A DNA stretch of 64,000 nucleotides from Novosphingobium taihuense (GCF_007830315.1 NZ_VLKJ01000001.1:558001-622000), one strand, 5' to 3'. Positions 23,643 through 32,731 are shown, counted from the first letter of the stretch. Made by a program: numbers and translations. The notes: generated from the letters alone by a model not told the origin.

Positions 23643-25946
23643 ATGTTCTCTAACCGTTCCCGGGTGTCCCAGATTGCGAATCAAGATCAGAGCTGGCTCG
23701 ATGGCCTGAACCCGCCCCAGCGTGAGGCGGTGATGACCACCGAAGGGCCGGTGCTGATGCTGGCAGGGGCCGGCACCGGAAAGACCGCCGCCCTCACCGC
23801 ACGCCTCGCCAATCTGCTGCGCCAGCGGCTTGCCTGGCCGAGCGAAATCCTGTGCGTGACCTTTACCAACAAGGCCGCGCGCGAGATGCGCGAGCGGGTG
23901 GGCCAGCTGATCGGCCCGGCGGTGGAAGGCATGCCCTGGCTCGGCACGTTCCACGCCATCGCCGCCAAGATGCTGCGCCGCCACGCCGAATTGGTCGGCC
24001 TGCACAGCAATTTCACGATCATCGACACCGACGACCAGTTGCGCCTGCTCAAGCAGTTGATCGTCGCCGAGGGCATTGACGACAAGCGCTGGCCGGCCAA
24101 GCAGCTCGCCGGGCTGATCGACAAGTGGAAGAACCGCGGCCTCAATCCCGGCGATCTCGATGCGCTGGAGAACGAGGCCTATGCCAACGGCAAGGGCCAG
24201 CGCTTCTACGCGCTTTACCAGAACCGGTTGCGCGAACTGAACGCCTGCGATTTCGGCGATCTGCTGATGCACATGCTCAACATCTTCCGGCGCGAGCGGG
24301 ACGTGCTGGAAAGCTGGCAGCAGCGCTTCAAGTACGTGATGGTGGACGAATATCAGGACACCAACGCCGTCCAGTACCTGTGGCTGCGCCTGCTCGCGCA
24401 GAACCGCAAGAACATCTGCGTGGTGGGGGACGATGACCAGTCGATCTATTCCTGGCGCGGCGCGGAAGTCGCCAATATCCTGCGGTTCGAGAAGGATTTT
24501 CCGGGCGCCAAGGTGATCAAGCTGGAGCAGAACTACCGCTCCACCCCGCACATCCTCGGCGCGGCATCGGGCCTGATCGCGGAAAACTCCGAACGCCTCG
24601 GCAAGACGCTGTGGACCGAGGTCGATGGCGGCGACAAGGTCCGCGTGATCGGCGTGTGGGATGCCCCCGAAGAAGCGCGGCGGATCGGCGAGGACATCGA
24701 GCGGCTTGAGCGGGAGGGCGCGCCGCTCGATCGCGTCGCCATCCTAGTGCGCGCGCAGTTCCAGACGCGCACCATCGAAGATCGCTTCATCCAGATCGGC
24801 CTTGGCTATCGCATCGTCGGCGGTTTCCGCTTCTACGAACGCGCCGAAATCCGCGACGCGCTGGCCTATCTGCGCCAGATTGCCAGCCCGCAGGACGACC
24901 TCGCTTTCGAGCGGATCTACAACACGCCCAAGCGCGGCCTTGGCGACAAGACGCTGGAAAAGCTCCACCGCCATGCCCGCGCGCGCGGTATCCCCCTCTC
25001 GCTGGCGGCGGTGGAGATTCTCGATACCGACGAGCTGCCGGCCCGCGCGCGCAACACCCTCGCCGCACTGATGCGGGATTTCGCGCGCTGGCGCGATGCC
25101 GCCAAGCAACTGGTGCCCGCCGAACTCGCTCGCACTATTCTTGACGAAAGCGGCTACACCGCCGCGCTTCAGGCCGAGAAGACCGCCGAAGCCGCCGGTC
25201 GCCTCGAAAACCTCACCGAACTCGCCCGCGCGATGGAGGAATACGAGACGCTGGGTGATTTCCTCGAACACGTCAGCCTCGTGATGGACAACGAGAACAC
25301 CGCCGACGAGGACAAGGTCACGATCATGACCATCCACGCCGCCAAGGGGCTGGAGTTCGACAACGTTTTTCTGCCGGGTTGGGAAGAAGGCGTGTTCCCC
25401 TCGCAGCGCTCGCTCGACGAGGGTGGCCTCGCCTCATTGGAAGAAGAACGCCGCCTCGCCTATGTCGCGATCACCCGCGCTCGGCGGCGCTGTACGATCA
25501 TCCACGCCGCCAATCGCCAGATCTACGGCCAGTGGACCAGCTCGATCCCCTCGCGCTTCATCGGCGAACTGCCCACCGACCATATCGAGGAAGAAACCAC
25601 GCTATCAGGCGGCGCATCGATGTGGCGCGCCAACTGGAGCGAGCGTGACGATCCCTTTGCCCACGTCGCGCAGGCCAATGCCAACCGCGCAGCCTCGCGC
25701 GGCCCGGGCTGGCAACGCGCCGCCGCCCAACCCTTCACCCCGGCCCCGCGCCGCATCGCCGAACCCACCCGCAGCGCCGCCAGCTTCGCCGCCAAACCGC
25801 GCGGCGACATCACCGTCGGCGCGCGCGTCTTCCACGAAAAGTTCGGCTACGGCACCGTGGCCGAACAGGAAGGCAACAAGCTGGAGATCGACTTCGAAAG
25901 CGCCGGGCGGAAGCGTGTGATTGATAGTTTTGTGAAGGTGGCTTGA
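23643..25946 (+). CDS. uvrD: ATP-dependent DNA helicase UvrD/PcrA
   Basis: A 767-residue superfamily 1A 3'-5' helicase acting in nucleotide-excision and mismatch repair and in removing RecA from DNA. Motifs: Q-motif LNPPQREAV, Walker A AGAGTGKT (41-48; Thr replaces the commoner Ser), TFTNKAAREM, Walker B VDEYQDTN near residue 235, GDDDQSIYSWRGA, QNYRS, TIHAAKGLEF and VAITRARRR. The last 45 residues form the PcrA/UvrD C-terminal beta domain (GARVFHEKFGYGTVAEQEG). Start set at the ATG at 23643 with GGGGCGG upstream. No LexA-type box was seen just upstream. Confidence 0.95.
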   Translation: MFSNRSRVSQIANQDQSWLDGLNPPQREAVMTTEGPVLMLAGAGTGKTAALTARLANLLRQRLAWPSEILCVTFTNKAAREMRERVGQLIGPAVEGMPWLGTFHAIAAKMLRRHAELVGLHSNFTIIDTDDQLRLLKQLIVAEGIDDKRWPAKQLAGLIDKWKNRGLNPGDLDALENEAYANGKGQRFYALYQNRLRELNACDFGDLLMHMLNIFRRERDVLESWQQRFKYVMVDEYQDTNAVQYLWLRLLAQNRKNICVVGDDDQSIYSWRGAEVANILRFEKDFPGAKVIKLEQNYRSTPHILGAASGLIAENSERLGKTLWTEVDGGDKVRVIGVWDAPEEARRIGEDIERLEREGAPLDRVAILVRAQFQTRTIEDRFIQIGLGYRIVGGFRFYERAEIRDALAYLRQIASPQDDLAFERIYNTPKRGLGDKTLEKLHRHARARGIPLSLAAVEILDTDELPARARNTLAALMRDFARWRDAAKQLVPAELARTILDESGYTAALQAEKTAEAAGRLENLTELARAMEEYETLGDFLEHVSLVMDNENTADEDKVTIMTIHAAKGLEFDNVFLPGWEEGVFPSQRSLDEGGLASLEEERRLAYVAITRARRRCTIIHAANRQIYGQWTSSIPSRFIGELPTDHIEEETTLSGGASMWRANWSERDDPFAHVAQANANRAASRGPGWQRAAAQPFTPAPRRIAEPTRSAASFAAKPRGDITVGARVFHEKFGYGTVAEQEGNKLEIDFESAGRKRVIDSFVKVA

Positions 25947-25953
25947 AACCTGC

Positions 25954-26688
25954 CTAAGGCAAATTCAGCACCTTAGCGCCGCCGGCATCGAACCAGACCG
26001 CGCCGTTGGCGACCATCGCCATGCCATTGCGGACGAACATCTCATGCGGAATGGCTTTGCGAAGCGCCCTCAATGCCGTCGGCGTGAACAGTGTCTTCCA
26101 GCGCTTTGCCAACTCTCTGCGATTATGGATCGTTATGCGTTGCTTGCCATTGACTATCAGTGGCCACGAAACGGCTCTTGCCGCTTGATCCACATCACTC
26201 AGCAACACGCATCGAAGGAAGGTCCGCACGCGGCCCTCGAATTGTGCATCGCTCTCACTGGTGATCGCCGCATACCAACGGTCCGGTGCGGGACCCGGAT
26301 ATCCGCTGGAAAACCCGAAGACGACTGGTAGGGTTTTACCCTCCCGTGTCCATGTGCCAGCAAGTCCGGTCGACTTATAGAAGTTCAGCGGGCGCGGTGC
26401 ACTCGCATCGGCATTGGTTAGATGCAGCTCAAAGTGTCCGCCGTGGGGCTCATCAAACAGAAAGGTGTCGCCTTGCACAGCGACCTTTAGCGGAATGTCC
26501 AGACCCGTTTTCGCGTAGTAGTAGTGCGCAGCTACGATCGACACGTGATCCCGCACTGTGATGTTAAGTCCGGCGACGTAAGGTCCGACAGTTCCTTCTG
26601 CCACCTTGGTATCGAGGCCTTTGGGCGGCACCTGGGCAAGCGCGGGTGCCGAGAGGACAGCTAGCAGCAGACCGAGGACCAACCGCAT
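25954..26688 (-). CDS. Exported protein of unknown function
   Basis: A 244-residue protein with a clean signal peptide (MRLVLGLLLAVLSAPALA). The mature part has no motif I recognise: a stretch NITVRDHVSIVAAHYYYAKTGLDIPLKV, then FELHLTNADASAPRPLNFYKSTGLAGTWTREG, a single Cys in TFLRCVLL, and a C-terminal segment with FTPTALRALRKAIPHEMFVRNGMAMVANGAVWFD that recalls solute-exposed fragments of secreted proteins of unknown function. Base composition is lower in GC than its neighbours. It starts three bases after the rhlE-like helicase stop, so it is probably cotranscribed, and its stop is seven bases from the convergent uvrD stop. Confidence 0.75.
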   Translation of the reverse strand: MRLVLGLLLAVLSAPALAQVPPKGLDTKVAEGTVGPYVAGLNITVRDHVSIVAAHYYYAKTGLDIPLKVAVQGDTFLFDEPHGGHFELHLTNADASAPRPLNFYKSTGLAGTWTREGKTLPVVFGFSSGYPGPAPDRWYAAITSESDAQFEGRVRTFLRCVLLSDVDQAARAVSWPLIVNGKQRITIHNRRELAKRWKTLFTPTALRALRKAIPHEMFVRNGMAMVANGAVWFDAGGAKVLNLP

Positions 26689-26691
26689 GGC

Positions 26692-28101
26692 TCAGAGCGC
26701 AGAAACCGCCAGAAATTCCGGAATCGGTCCGTTCCATTCGCCGGGCTTTGAGGGCGGCTCGGACTGGTCGCGGTAGCGCTGCGGTTCGCTGCGTGGAGCG
26801 CGTTCGGCGCGAGGTTCGGGCCGAGGTTCTGGCACGGCTTCGGCGCGCGGCGCGCGTTCAGCGCGGGGCTTGCGCTCCTCGCGGGCCGGGCGTTCGCGGC
26901 GGCTTTCGCGCTTGGGTTCTTCCTCGCGGCGCTCTTCTGCGCGCTCGGGCTTGGCTTCGCGCGGCTTGCGTTCGGGCTTTTCGGCAACCTCGATCTTGAA
27001 CTCGGGGATCTTGGTGCCTTGCAGCTTCTCGACGTTCTCGATCGATTCGAGATCCTCGTCGGAAACCAGCGTGAACGCGCGGCCCGTCGCCCCGCCACGG
27101 CCGGTGCGGCCGATGCGGTGGACGTAGTCGTCCGGGTGCCAGGGCGTGTCGAAGTTGAAGACGTGGCTCACGCCCTTCACATCGAGGCCGCGCGCGGCAA
27201 CGTCGGATGCGCACAGGATCGTGATGTCGCCGTCCTTGAACTTCTGCAGTTCGGCGTTGCGCGAGTTCTGGTCCATGTCGCCATGGATTTCGCCCGCGGC
27301 AAAGCCGTGGCTCTGCAGTGACTTGGCGAGTTCACGCACGGTCGTCTTGCGGTTGGCAAAGACGATGGCCGTGCTGACATTGTCGGTCCGCAGCAGGTGG
27401 CGCAGCACTTCGCGCTTCTGGCGCGTGGTGCAGCGGACCTTGTGCTGGACGATGCTGGTGTTCGTGCTGGCGGGACGCGCCACTTCGATCATCTTGGGAT
27501 TCGACAGGAACTTGTCGGCCAGCTTCTTGATCGGCGGCGGCATCGTGGCCGAGAACAGCAGCGTCTGGCGCTGGGCCGGAAGCTTGGTGCAGATGTTCTC
27601 GATATCGGGGATGAAGCCCATGTCGAGCATGCGGTCAGCCTCGTCGATCACCAGCAGATCGCAGCCCGTGAGCAGGATCTTGCCACGCTCGAACAGGTCC
27701 ATCAAGCGGCCGGGCGTGGCGATCAACACGTCGACGCCGTCCTGCAGCGCCTTGACCTGATCGCCCATCTGCACGCCACCGATCAGCAGCGCCATCTTGA
27801 GATCGTGGTTCTTGCCGTACTTCTCGAAATTTTCGGCCACCTGCGCGGCGAGTTCGCGCGTGGGTTCGAGAATCAGCGAGCGCGGCATCAGCGCGCGGCG
27901 GCGGCCATGGGCAAGAATGTCGATCATCGGCAGCACGAACCCGGCAGTCTTGCCGGTGCCCGTCTGGGCGATGCCGATGATGTCCTTCATCATGAGGACG
28001 GCGGGAATTGCCTGCGCCTGAATCGGAGTGGGCTCATCATAGCCGGCGTCGAGCACCGACTGGAGCAATTCATCCGAGAGGCCGAGATCGGCAAACTTCA
28101 T
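26692..28101 (-). CDS. RhlE-type DEAD-box RNA helicase
   Basis: A 469-residue ATP-dependent RNA helicase. It begins MKFADLGLSDELLQSVLDAGY with the Q motif TPIQAQAIP, Walker A AQTGTGKT (45-52), PTRELAAQ, DEAD near residues 152-157 (VIDEADRMLDMGF), SAT, and motifs V/VI ending HRIGRTGR. The final roughly 90 residues are an Arg/Glu/Pro-rich low-complexity tail, probably disordered and RNA-binding. Such enzymes help ribosome assembly and mRNA turnover, often at low temperature. The start is the ATG at 28101 by family alignment, with only a weak ribosome site. Confidence 0.92.
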   Translation of the reverse strand: MKFADLGLSDELLQSVLDAGYDEPTPIQAQAIPAVLMMKDIIGIAQTGTGKTAGFVLPMIDILAHGRRRALMPRSLILEPTRELAAQVAENFEKYGKNHDLKMALLIGGVQMGDQVKALQDGVDVLIATPGRLMDLFERGKILLTGCDLLVIDEADRMLDMGFIPDIENICTKLPAQRQTLLFSATMPPPIKKLADKFLSNPKMIEVARPASTNTSIVQHKVRCTTRQKREVLRHLLRTDNVSTAIVFANRKTTVRELAKSLQSHGFAAGEIHGDMDQNSRNAELQKFKDGDITILCASDVAARGLDVKGVSHVFNFDTPWHPDDYVHRIGRTGRGGATGRAFTLVSDEDLESIENVEKLQGTKIPEFKIEVAEKPERKPREAKPERAEERREEEPKRESRRERPAREERKPRAERAPRAEAVPEPRPEPRAERAPRSEPQRYRDQSEPPSKPGEWNGPIPEFLAVSAL

Positions 28102-28245
28102 GCAGGCAATTTTCCGAGAATTAGAGACGGCGAAAACAGTGTCGCGCCCGCTGGACAGCTTGCATCGCAAGACGCCGCCAGCACTGAATGCGCGCTAAGA
28201 CGATATAGCCCGAAAAGTCAAGAAATCCGCATGCGTGAGCAGGCT

Positions 28246-28818
28246 TCAGTCATCATCCGGAACGAGCTCGCGCATCCTGGTGATCGCGCAGTTCGCTCCA
28301 GCGCGCGAATGGATCGTGTCACGGCCTGCGCAGAGCTGGCCATCCTCGTTCCGCTCGACGTAGAAGCCCGAGTAGAAGTCCCGCGCATGGCAGGCTTTGT
28401 CGAGGCTCGCGCCGATCAGTTTGCGGCTGCGCGTGATCAGCAAAAGGCGATCCTGCGATTCGATCTGGACGCCCGCAATGCTGGTGATCGGCAGGCACTT
28501 GTCGGTCTTGCGCTCGTAGAACCGGGGCGGCTGCGGTGCGGACGGCAACGGGGCGTACATCTGCGCAGGCATCCGGGGCGCAATGCGAATGATCATGCGC
28601 TGTTCGACACGCACCTGATCCCAGCCCTGATCGGCAAGACCATGCACGACGAACGAGGTAAAAGGGCTCTGGGTGAAATCCTCGTCAAAAAGTGGGGAGC
28701 CTGTCGGAACTGTCGCAGCGGCCCATAATTCGTCCATCCCCGACGTCGCCACAGGACTCGCCGTCGGCAACGACAGCACCATGCCGATTGAGGCCAAGAG
28801 ATTGAAGATACTGGGCAT
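28246..28818 (-). CDS. Exported protein of unknown function
   Basis: A 190-residue protein with a probable signal peptide (MPSIFNLLASIGMVLSLPTASPVA). The mature part has VVHGLADQGWDQVRVEQRMIIRIAPR, YERKTDKCLPITSIAGVQIESQDRLLLITRSRKLIGASLDKACHARDFYSGFYVERNEDGQLCAGRDTIHSRAGANC and the acidic end MRELVPDDD. Four cysteines (in CLP, CHA, LCAG, NCA) may form two disulfides. Proteins of this pattern are, as I recall, common in sphingomonads but unnamed. It lies between the helicase and a divergent oxidase. Confidence 0.72.
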   Translation of the reverse strand: MPSIFNLLASIGMVLSLPTASPVATSGMDELWAAATVPTGSPLFDEDFTQSPFTSFVVHGLADQGWDQVRVEQRMIIRIAPRMPAQMYAPLPSAPQPPRFYERKTDKCLPITSIAGVQIESQDRLLLITRSRKLIGASLDKACHARDFYSGFYVERNEDGQLCAGRDTIHSRAGANCAITRMRELVPDDD

Positions 28819-28982
28819 TATTGCAAAAGAACTCTCTTCGACCCCTCTCTGGAGAAGACGACCCTGATCCGCCTTGCACCATCGCTCCCTCCCCCTTAGC
28901 CCAAGGGGTTGAACCTCTGCTTAACCCGCCAGCAATCAAAAATGAATTGCCCTCTCGCCGGGGTGGCAATAGCCGATGCGCC

Positions 28983-30401
28983 ATGAGCGATACGTTTCTT
29001 GCAGAAGCGGCCCGCCTGCTCGGGCCCAAAGGCTTGACCACCGATCCCGCCGACATGGCCGCGTGGCTGACCGACTGGCGTGGTCGCTATACCGGACGGG
29101 CGTGCGCGATCGCCTCGCCTGCCGACACCGAGGAAGTGGCAGCGCTCGTGCGGCTATGCGACAGGCATTCCGTGCCGATCGTCCCGCAGGGCGGAAACAG
29201 CGGCATGTCGGGCGGCGCCACCCCATTCGAGCATGGCGGCGAGATCATCCTGTCGCTGCGCCGAATGAACCGGATTCGCGGCCTCGACCCGGCAGGCCGG
29301 ACGGTAACGTGCGAGGCGGGCGTCATCCTGCAGGTGCTGCACGAGGCGGCCGAGAAGGCGGACCTGCGCTTTCCGCTGACGCTTGGTGGCAAGGGTTCGG
29401 CCACGATCGGCGGGCTGGTCTCTACCAATGCTGGGGGCACGCAGGTCTTGCGCCATGGTTCGATGCGCGCGCTGGTGCTCGGGCTGGAGGCGGTCATGGC
29501 CGACGGATCGGTGCTCGATCTGCTCACCCCGCTCAAGAAGGATAATCGCGGTTTCGACCTCAAGCAGGTGCTGATCGGCTCGGAAGGCACGCTCGGCATC
29601 GTCACGGCGGCGACGCTCAAGCTCGTGCCCCAGATTGCCGGGCGAACGGTGATGTGGGCCGGCACCCCATCGCTGCACGACGCGCGCAGTCTGCTGCTTC
29701 TGGCCGAAGACCTTGCACCGGGACTGGTCGAAGGCTTCGAAGTCCTTCCGCAGCACAGCCTAGAAGCCGTGCTCGACTATCTGCCCGATGCGCGCGCACC
29801 GCTTGCCGAATCGCATCCGTGGCATGCCCTGATCGAATTGGTGGCAGCAGACGAAACGACTGCCGCCCGCCTGCCCGAGATCGCTGAACACCTGCTCGCC
29901 ACCGCATTCGAGCGTGGGCTGATCAACGACGCCACGATTGCCGCAAGCGAGGACCAAGCCGAGCGGCTCTGGCTGATCCGCGAGACCATTTCGCCCGCCG
30001 AACGTGCCATCGGCCCCGCCATGCAGCACGACATCTCGGTGCCGGTCGAAAAAATGCCCGCCTTTGTCGAAGCTGCCGTCCCGCGCCTGGAAGTGGACTG
30101 GCCCGGCACGCGCGCCGTCTGCTTCGGCCATCTCGGCGATGGCAACGTGCACTTCCACGTTATCGCACCGGCAGGGCGCGAGAGGGCCGAATGGGAAGCG
30201 GGCGAAGGCAAGGCGATCAGCGCGCAAGTGCATGATATGGTTACCGCATGGGGCGGCTCGATCTCGGCCGAGCACGGCATCGGCAGGCTCAAGCGCGACG
30301 ATCTCGCCCGCCTTGCTGACCCGGCTATGCTGGCGACGATGCGCGCGATCAAACAGGCATTGGACCCGAAAGGCCTGCTCAACCCGGGAAAGCTTGTCTG
30401 A
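28983..30401 (+). CDS. FAD-linked oxidase, D-lactate / D-2-hydroxyglutarate dehydrogenase family
   Basis: A 472-residue flavoprotein with an N-terminal PCMH-type FAD-binding domain (VPIVPQGGNSGMSGGATP, then ATIGGLVSTNAGG, GSEGTLGIVTAATL) and a C-terminal FAD-oxidase domain bearing CFGHLGDGNVHFHV and SAEHGIGRLKRD. These are the signatures of the family holding Dld-type D-lactate dehydrogenases and D-2-hydroxyglutarate dehydrogenase; the substrate is a D-2-hydroxyacid but which one is unclear. The start is the ATG at 28983, fitted to family length. It stands alone, divergent from the 28246 gene. Confidence 0.88.
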   Translation: MSDTFLAEAARLLGPKGLTTDPADMAAWLTDWRGRYTGRACAIASPADTEEVAALVRLCDRHSVPIVPQGGNSGMSGGATPFEHGGEIILSLRRMNRIRGLDPAGRTVTCEAGVILQVLHEAAEKADLRFPLTLGGKGSATIGGLVSTNAGGTQVLRHGSMRALVLGLEAVMADGSVLDLLTPLKKDNRGFDLKQVLIGSEGTLGIVTAATLKLVPQIAGRTVMWAGTPSLHDARSLLLLAEDLAPGLVEGFEVLPQHSLEAVLDYLPDARAPLAESHPWHALIELVAADETTAARLPEIAEHLLATAFERGLINDATIAASEDQAERLWLIRETISPAERAIGPAMQHDISVPVEKMPAFVEAAVPRLEVDWPGTRAVCFGHLGDGNVHFHVIAPAGRERAEWEAGEGKAISAQVHDMVTAWGGSISAEHGIGRLKRDDLARLADPAMLATMRAIKQALDPKGLLNPGKLV

Positions 30402-30510
30402 CGCGGCTTGCGCGGCCTTTTGTCAGTCCCTAAGAACCGCGGTTCCCGCTAGTCGCGGCCTTAGCCAGTTCATGCCGCGCGTTCAGTGTTGATTCTTGGA
30501 GAGATGCCAA

Positions 30511-31290
30511 ATGGCCAGCGCGCCGCAAGCGAACCTGCCGATGTTCTACAACGACCTCATGCCGCTCAACAGCCGCGACCACGCCACGTGGAAGGCCAAG
30601 AACGCGGATGCGGCTCCCTGGCTCGTCGGTCAGCATGCCATCCCCCTCACGGCCGAGGAATTTCCGCAGGCTGCCCGGCATTATCCGATCATTTTCGCCT
30701 CGGGCGACAACCCGGTTCCGTTGGCACTGATGGGCCTGAACGAAGGCGTCAACGTCTTCGTCGACGAAGACGGCAAGGTTAACCAGCCGATCTACATCCC
30801 CGCCTACGTCCGCCGCTATCCGTTCCTTCTCGCCAAGCTCAACCCCAACAGCGAAGAACTCTCGCTGTGCTTTGACCCCTCGGCAAATCTGTTGGGTGAT
30901 TCGGTTGAAGGGCAGGAACTGTTCACCGATGGCCAGCCTTCGGAAGCAACCCAGGCCGCGCTCGGCTTCTGCGAGCAGTTCGAACAGGCCGGCCAGCGCA
31001 CCCAGGCCTTCATCGACGAACTGAAGAAGCACGACCTGCTCATGGAAGGCGAAGTTGCCATCCAGCAGCAGGGCAACGACCAGCCGTTCGTCTATCGCGG
31101 TTTCCAGATGGTCAACCAGGACAAGCTGCGCGAAACCCGTGGTGACGTGCTGCGCGGCTGGGCACAAAGCGGGCTTCTGCCGTTGCTCTATGCCCACCTG
31201 TTCTCGCTGGAACTGATCAGCCAGATCTTCGGCGCGCAGGTTCAGCTCGGCAAGGGCCCGACCCCGGCGATTGCCATTCCGGCCAAGTAA
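30511..31290 (+). CDS. SapC family protein
   Basis: A 259-residue protein matching the SapC family: MFYNDLMPLNSRDHATWK at the start, then AIPLTAEEFPQAARHYPIIFA, ALMGLNEGVNVFVDEDG and YIPAYVRRYPFLL, followed by QELFTDGQPSE and DELKKHDLL. SapC was first described in the S-layer region of Campylobacter fetus; in sphingomonads the family usually sits near TonB receptors and tryptophan-halogenase-like genes, which are absent here. No signal peptide is seen. ATG at 30511 with GGAGAG upstream is preferred to a TTG at 30496. A strong terminator follows. Confidence 0.88.
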   Translation: MASAPQANLPMFYNDLMPLNSRDHATWKAKNADAAPWLVGQHAIPLTAEEFPQAARHYPIIFASGDNPVPLALMGLNEGVNVFVDEDGKVNQPIYIPAYVRRYPFLLAKLNPNSEELSLCFDPSANLLGDSVEGQELFTDGQPSEATQAALGFCEQFEQAGQRTQAFIDELKKHDLLMEGEVAIQQQGNDQPFVYRGFQMVNQDKLRETRGDVLRGWAQSGLLPLLYAHLFSLELISQIFGAQVQLGKGPTPAIAIPAK

Positions 31291-31341
31291 GCCAGACACA
31301 ATTGGACATGCAGCCCGAACGCAAGGGCAACAGGTCAATAT

Positions 31342-31378
31342 AAAAACGCGACGCGCCACACGGTTCGTCGCGTTTTTT
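31342..31378 (+). terminator. Intrinsic terminator of sapC
   Basis: AAAACGCGACG pairs with CGTCGCGTTTT around a 12-nt loop and ends in TTTTTT. It lies 52 nt after the sapC stop. Confidence 0.88.
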
Positions 31379-31410
31379 CTTGGGGTGTTGCAAAAATCCC
31401 TCGAAACCCC

Positions 31411-31439
31411 TTGCAGGCTCCAAGGTGGTCCCCTATCTT
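31411..31439 (+). promoter_or_regulatory. Promoter for the small RNA at 31446-31547
   Basis: TTGCAG (31411-31416), a 17-nt spacer, then TATCTT (31434-31439) match the sigma-70 -35/-10 layout. It lies between the sapC terminator and the next terminator, with no protein gene in between, and predicts transcription starting near 31446. Confidence 0.6.
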
Positions 31440-31445
31440 GAGGAT

Positions 31446-31547
31446 GTTGCGTTGCGGCTCCCCTCATGGCCCAGCGTAACTGGTGCACTCACGTGCACCT
31501 CCTCCCTGAACCTTGGCCACCTGGAGCATCGCTCCAGGTGGTTTTTT
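31446..31547 (+). ncRNA. Candidate trans-acting small RNA with CCUCCUCCC anti-Shine-Dalgarno motif
   Basis: An independent transcription unit of about 100 nt: promoter at 31411-31439, then three predicted hairpins. The first pairs GTTGCG with CGTAAC at the 5' end. The second is perfect, GGTGCAC (31482-31488) with GTGCACC (31493-31499) around TCAC. The third is the terminator. Between the second and third lies CCTCCTCCC (31498-31506), complementary to ribosome binding sites. That motif is the hallmark of alphaproteobacterial aSD small RNAs (the NfeR1/alpha-r14 and CcsR groups). Membership in either family is inferred from the motif and layout only. No coding frame explains the stretch. Confidence 0.65.
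31517..31547 (+). terminator. Strong Rho-independent terminator of the small RNA
   Basis: CCACCTGGAGC (31517-31527) pairs perfectly with GCTCCAGGTGG (31531-31541) around ATC, followed by TTTTTT. On the minus strand there is no T-run, so it serves the plus strand only. Confidence 0.92.
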
Positions 31548-31568
31548 CTTGTCATGACGGGAAGCGGG

Positions 31569-32531
31569 CTATTCCGCTGCAGCGCGCCAGCGTCCGCGGT
31601 CGGACGTCCGGCCAAGATCGGCAACGTCCACCGCCAGCCGCCGGACAAGGCCGATCAGCAGTTCGACTGTAGCCTCGAAACCCGGTCCAGGTTCGGCCAT
31701 GCGCGAATCGAGGTAGCACGTCCGGTCGATCTCGAGCTGCATGCAGTGCAGCCCTTCCGTTCTGCGGGCGTGGCGCTCCAGAACGTACCCGCCGGCATAG
31801 GGACGGTTGTGCGAAACCCGCCGGGCCGATTCGGTAAAGTACCTGAAGGCCGCGCTGACAATGCCGCCATCGCAGGACGCGCCGAAACGATCACCCACCA
31901 CGAACTCCGGCGCCCGCTCACCAGGAGAGCGCGCGGCGAGCGGCGGCATCGAATGAAGGTCGATCAGCAGCGCTGCGCCCCACCGGTCGCGAATCGCTTC
32001 CAGCGTCGTAGCCAGAGCAGCGTGGTAGGGCTGATGGATCGCCGCGATTCGCTCGTTGAGTTCCGAATGGTCCAGCCTGCGCTTCCACAGCTCGCCCAGC
32101 CCGGGCAGACGGCGGGGGACGAGCCCGAGGCCACTGCGCGCGCGTCGGCCAAAGCCGCTCGGCGCAGCTGACGCATCGGCGGGCGGACCGCCCAGCATCT
32201 CCCAGTCCACATCGTCGCTGGCCCGGTTCAGATCGAGCATGGCACGCGGCGCATGGGCCACCAGCAGCGCAGCGCCCGTCTCCCGCGAAACGGCATCGCC
32301 CAAGAGGTCGGCGTAGCGATCTTCAAGCCGCGGCGCGGCAAATGCCGGGTGGCGCATCCGGTCTAGCAGGGACTTGGCATAGGCCCGCCCGGCGTGTGGC
32401 ACCGCGATGACCACCGGGATCGGCGAAGGATCGACCATCTTCAGGCTGAACGCAGGCACATCGGGATGTCCGGGCACCGATCCCCCTTGGACCAGTGCCG
32501 AATCGCCGTCGTGCTTTCCGGATTTCTGCAT
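31569..32531 (-). CDS. N-formylglutamate amidohydrolase family protein
   Basis: A 320-residue hydrolase. Family marks are VVIAVPHAGRAY near the start, LEDRYADLL, the metal-binding LLIDLHSMPPL, and HNRPYAGGYVLERH followed by LQLEIDR-type LHCMQLEIDRTCYLD. N-formylglutamate amidohydrolase (HutG type) hydrolyses N-formyl-L-glutamate in histidine breakdown, but no hut genes are near, and many members act on other N-acyl amino acids. The ATG at 32531 is used; an ATG at 32438 would start just before the conserved core, and neither has a good ribosome site. It converges on the small RNA. Confidence 0.82.
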   Translation of the reverse strand: MQKSGKHDGDSALVQGGSVPGHPDVPAFSLKMVDPSPIPVVIAVPHAGRAYAKSLLDRMRHPAFAAPRLEDRYADLLGDAVSRETGAALLVAHAPRAMLDLNRASDDVDWEMLGGPPADASAAPSGFGRRARSGLGLVPRRLPGLGELWKRRLDHSELNERIAAIHQPYHAALATTLEAIRDRWGAALLIDLHSMPPLAARSPGERAPEFVVGDRFGASCDGGIVSAAFRYFTESARRVSHNRPYAGGYVLERHARRTEGLHCMQLEIDRTCYLDSRMAEPGPGFEATVELLIGLVRRLAVDVADLGRTSDRGRWRAAAE

Positions 32532-32731
32532 GGGCAAACCGTGCAACCGATTCGCAGCGAAGTCAAAAAAGGTCTGGCGTGTGCTCGACCAGCACTCTTG
32601 CCCGCTGCAAAAAGCGACGTAAACGGAGTGGCCTTGTCGCAAGAATGTTAACTTAGCTGGGCGTATGACAGGTCAGGACGCCAGCGTGCGCCTCCGCCCG
32701 AACCGAAGCCCGAAACAGATACAGGTTGGCC

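Noticed and set aside
32438..32531. Shorter N-formylglutamate amidohydrolase starting at 32438
   Set aside because: Not excluded, but neither start has a Shine-Dalgarno; the longer one was kept because the intervening residues read as plausible coding sequence.
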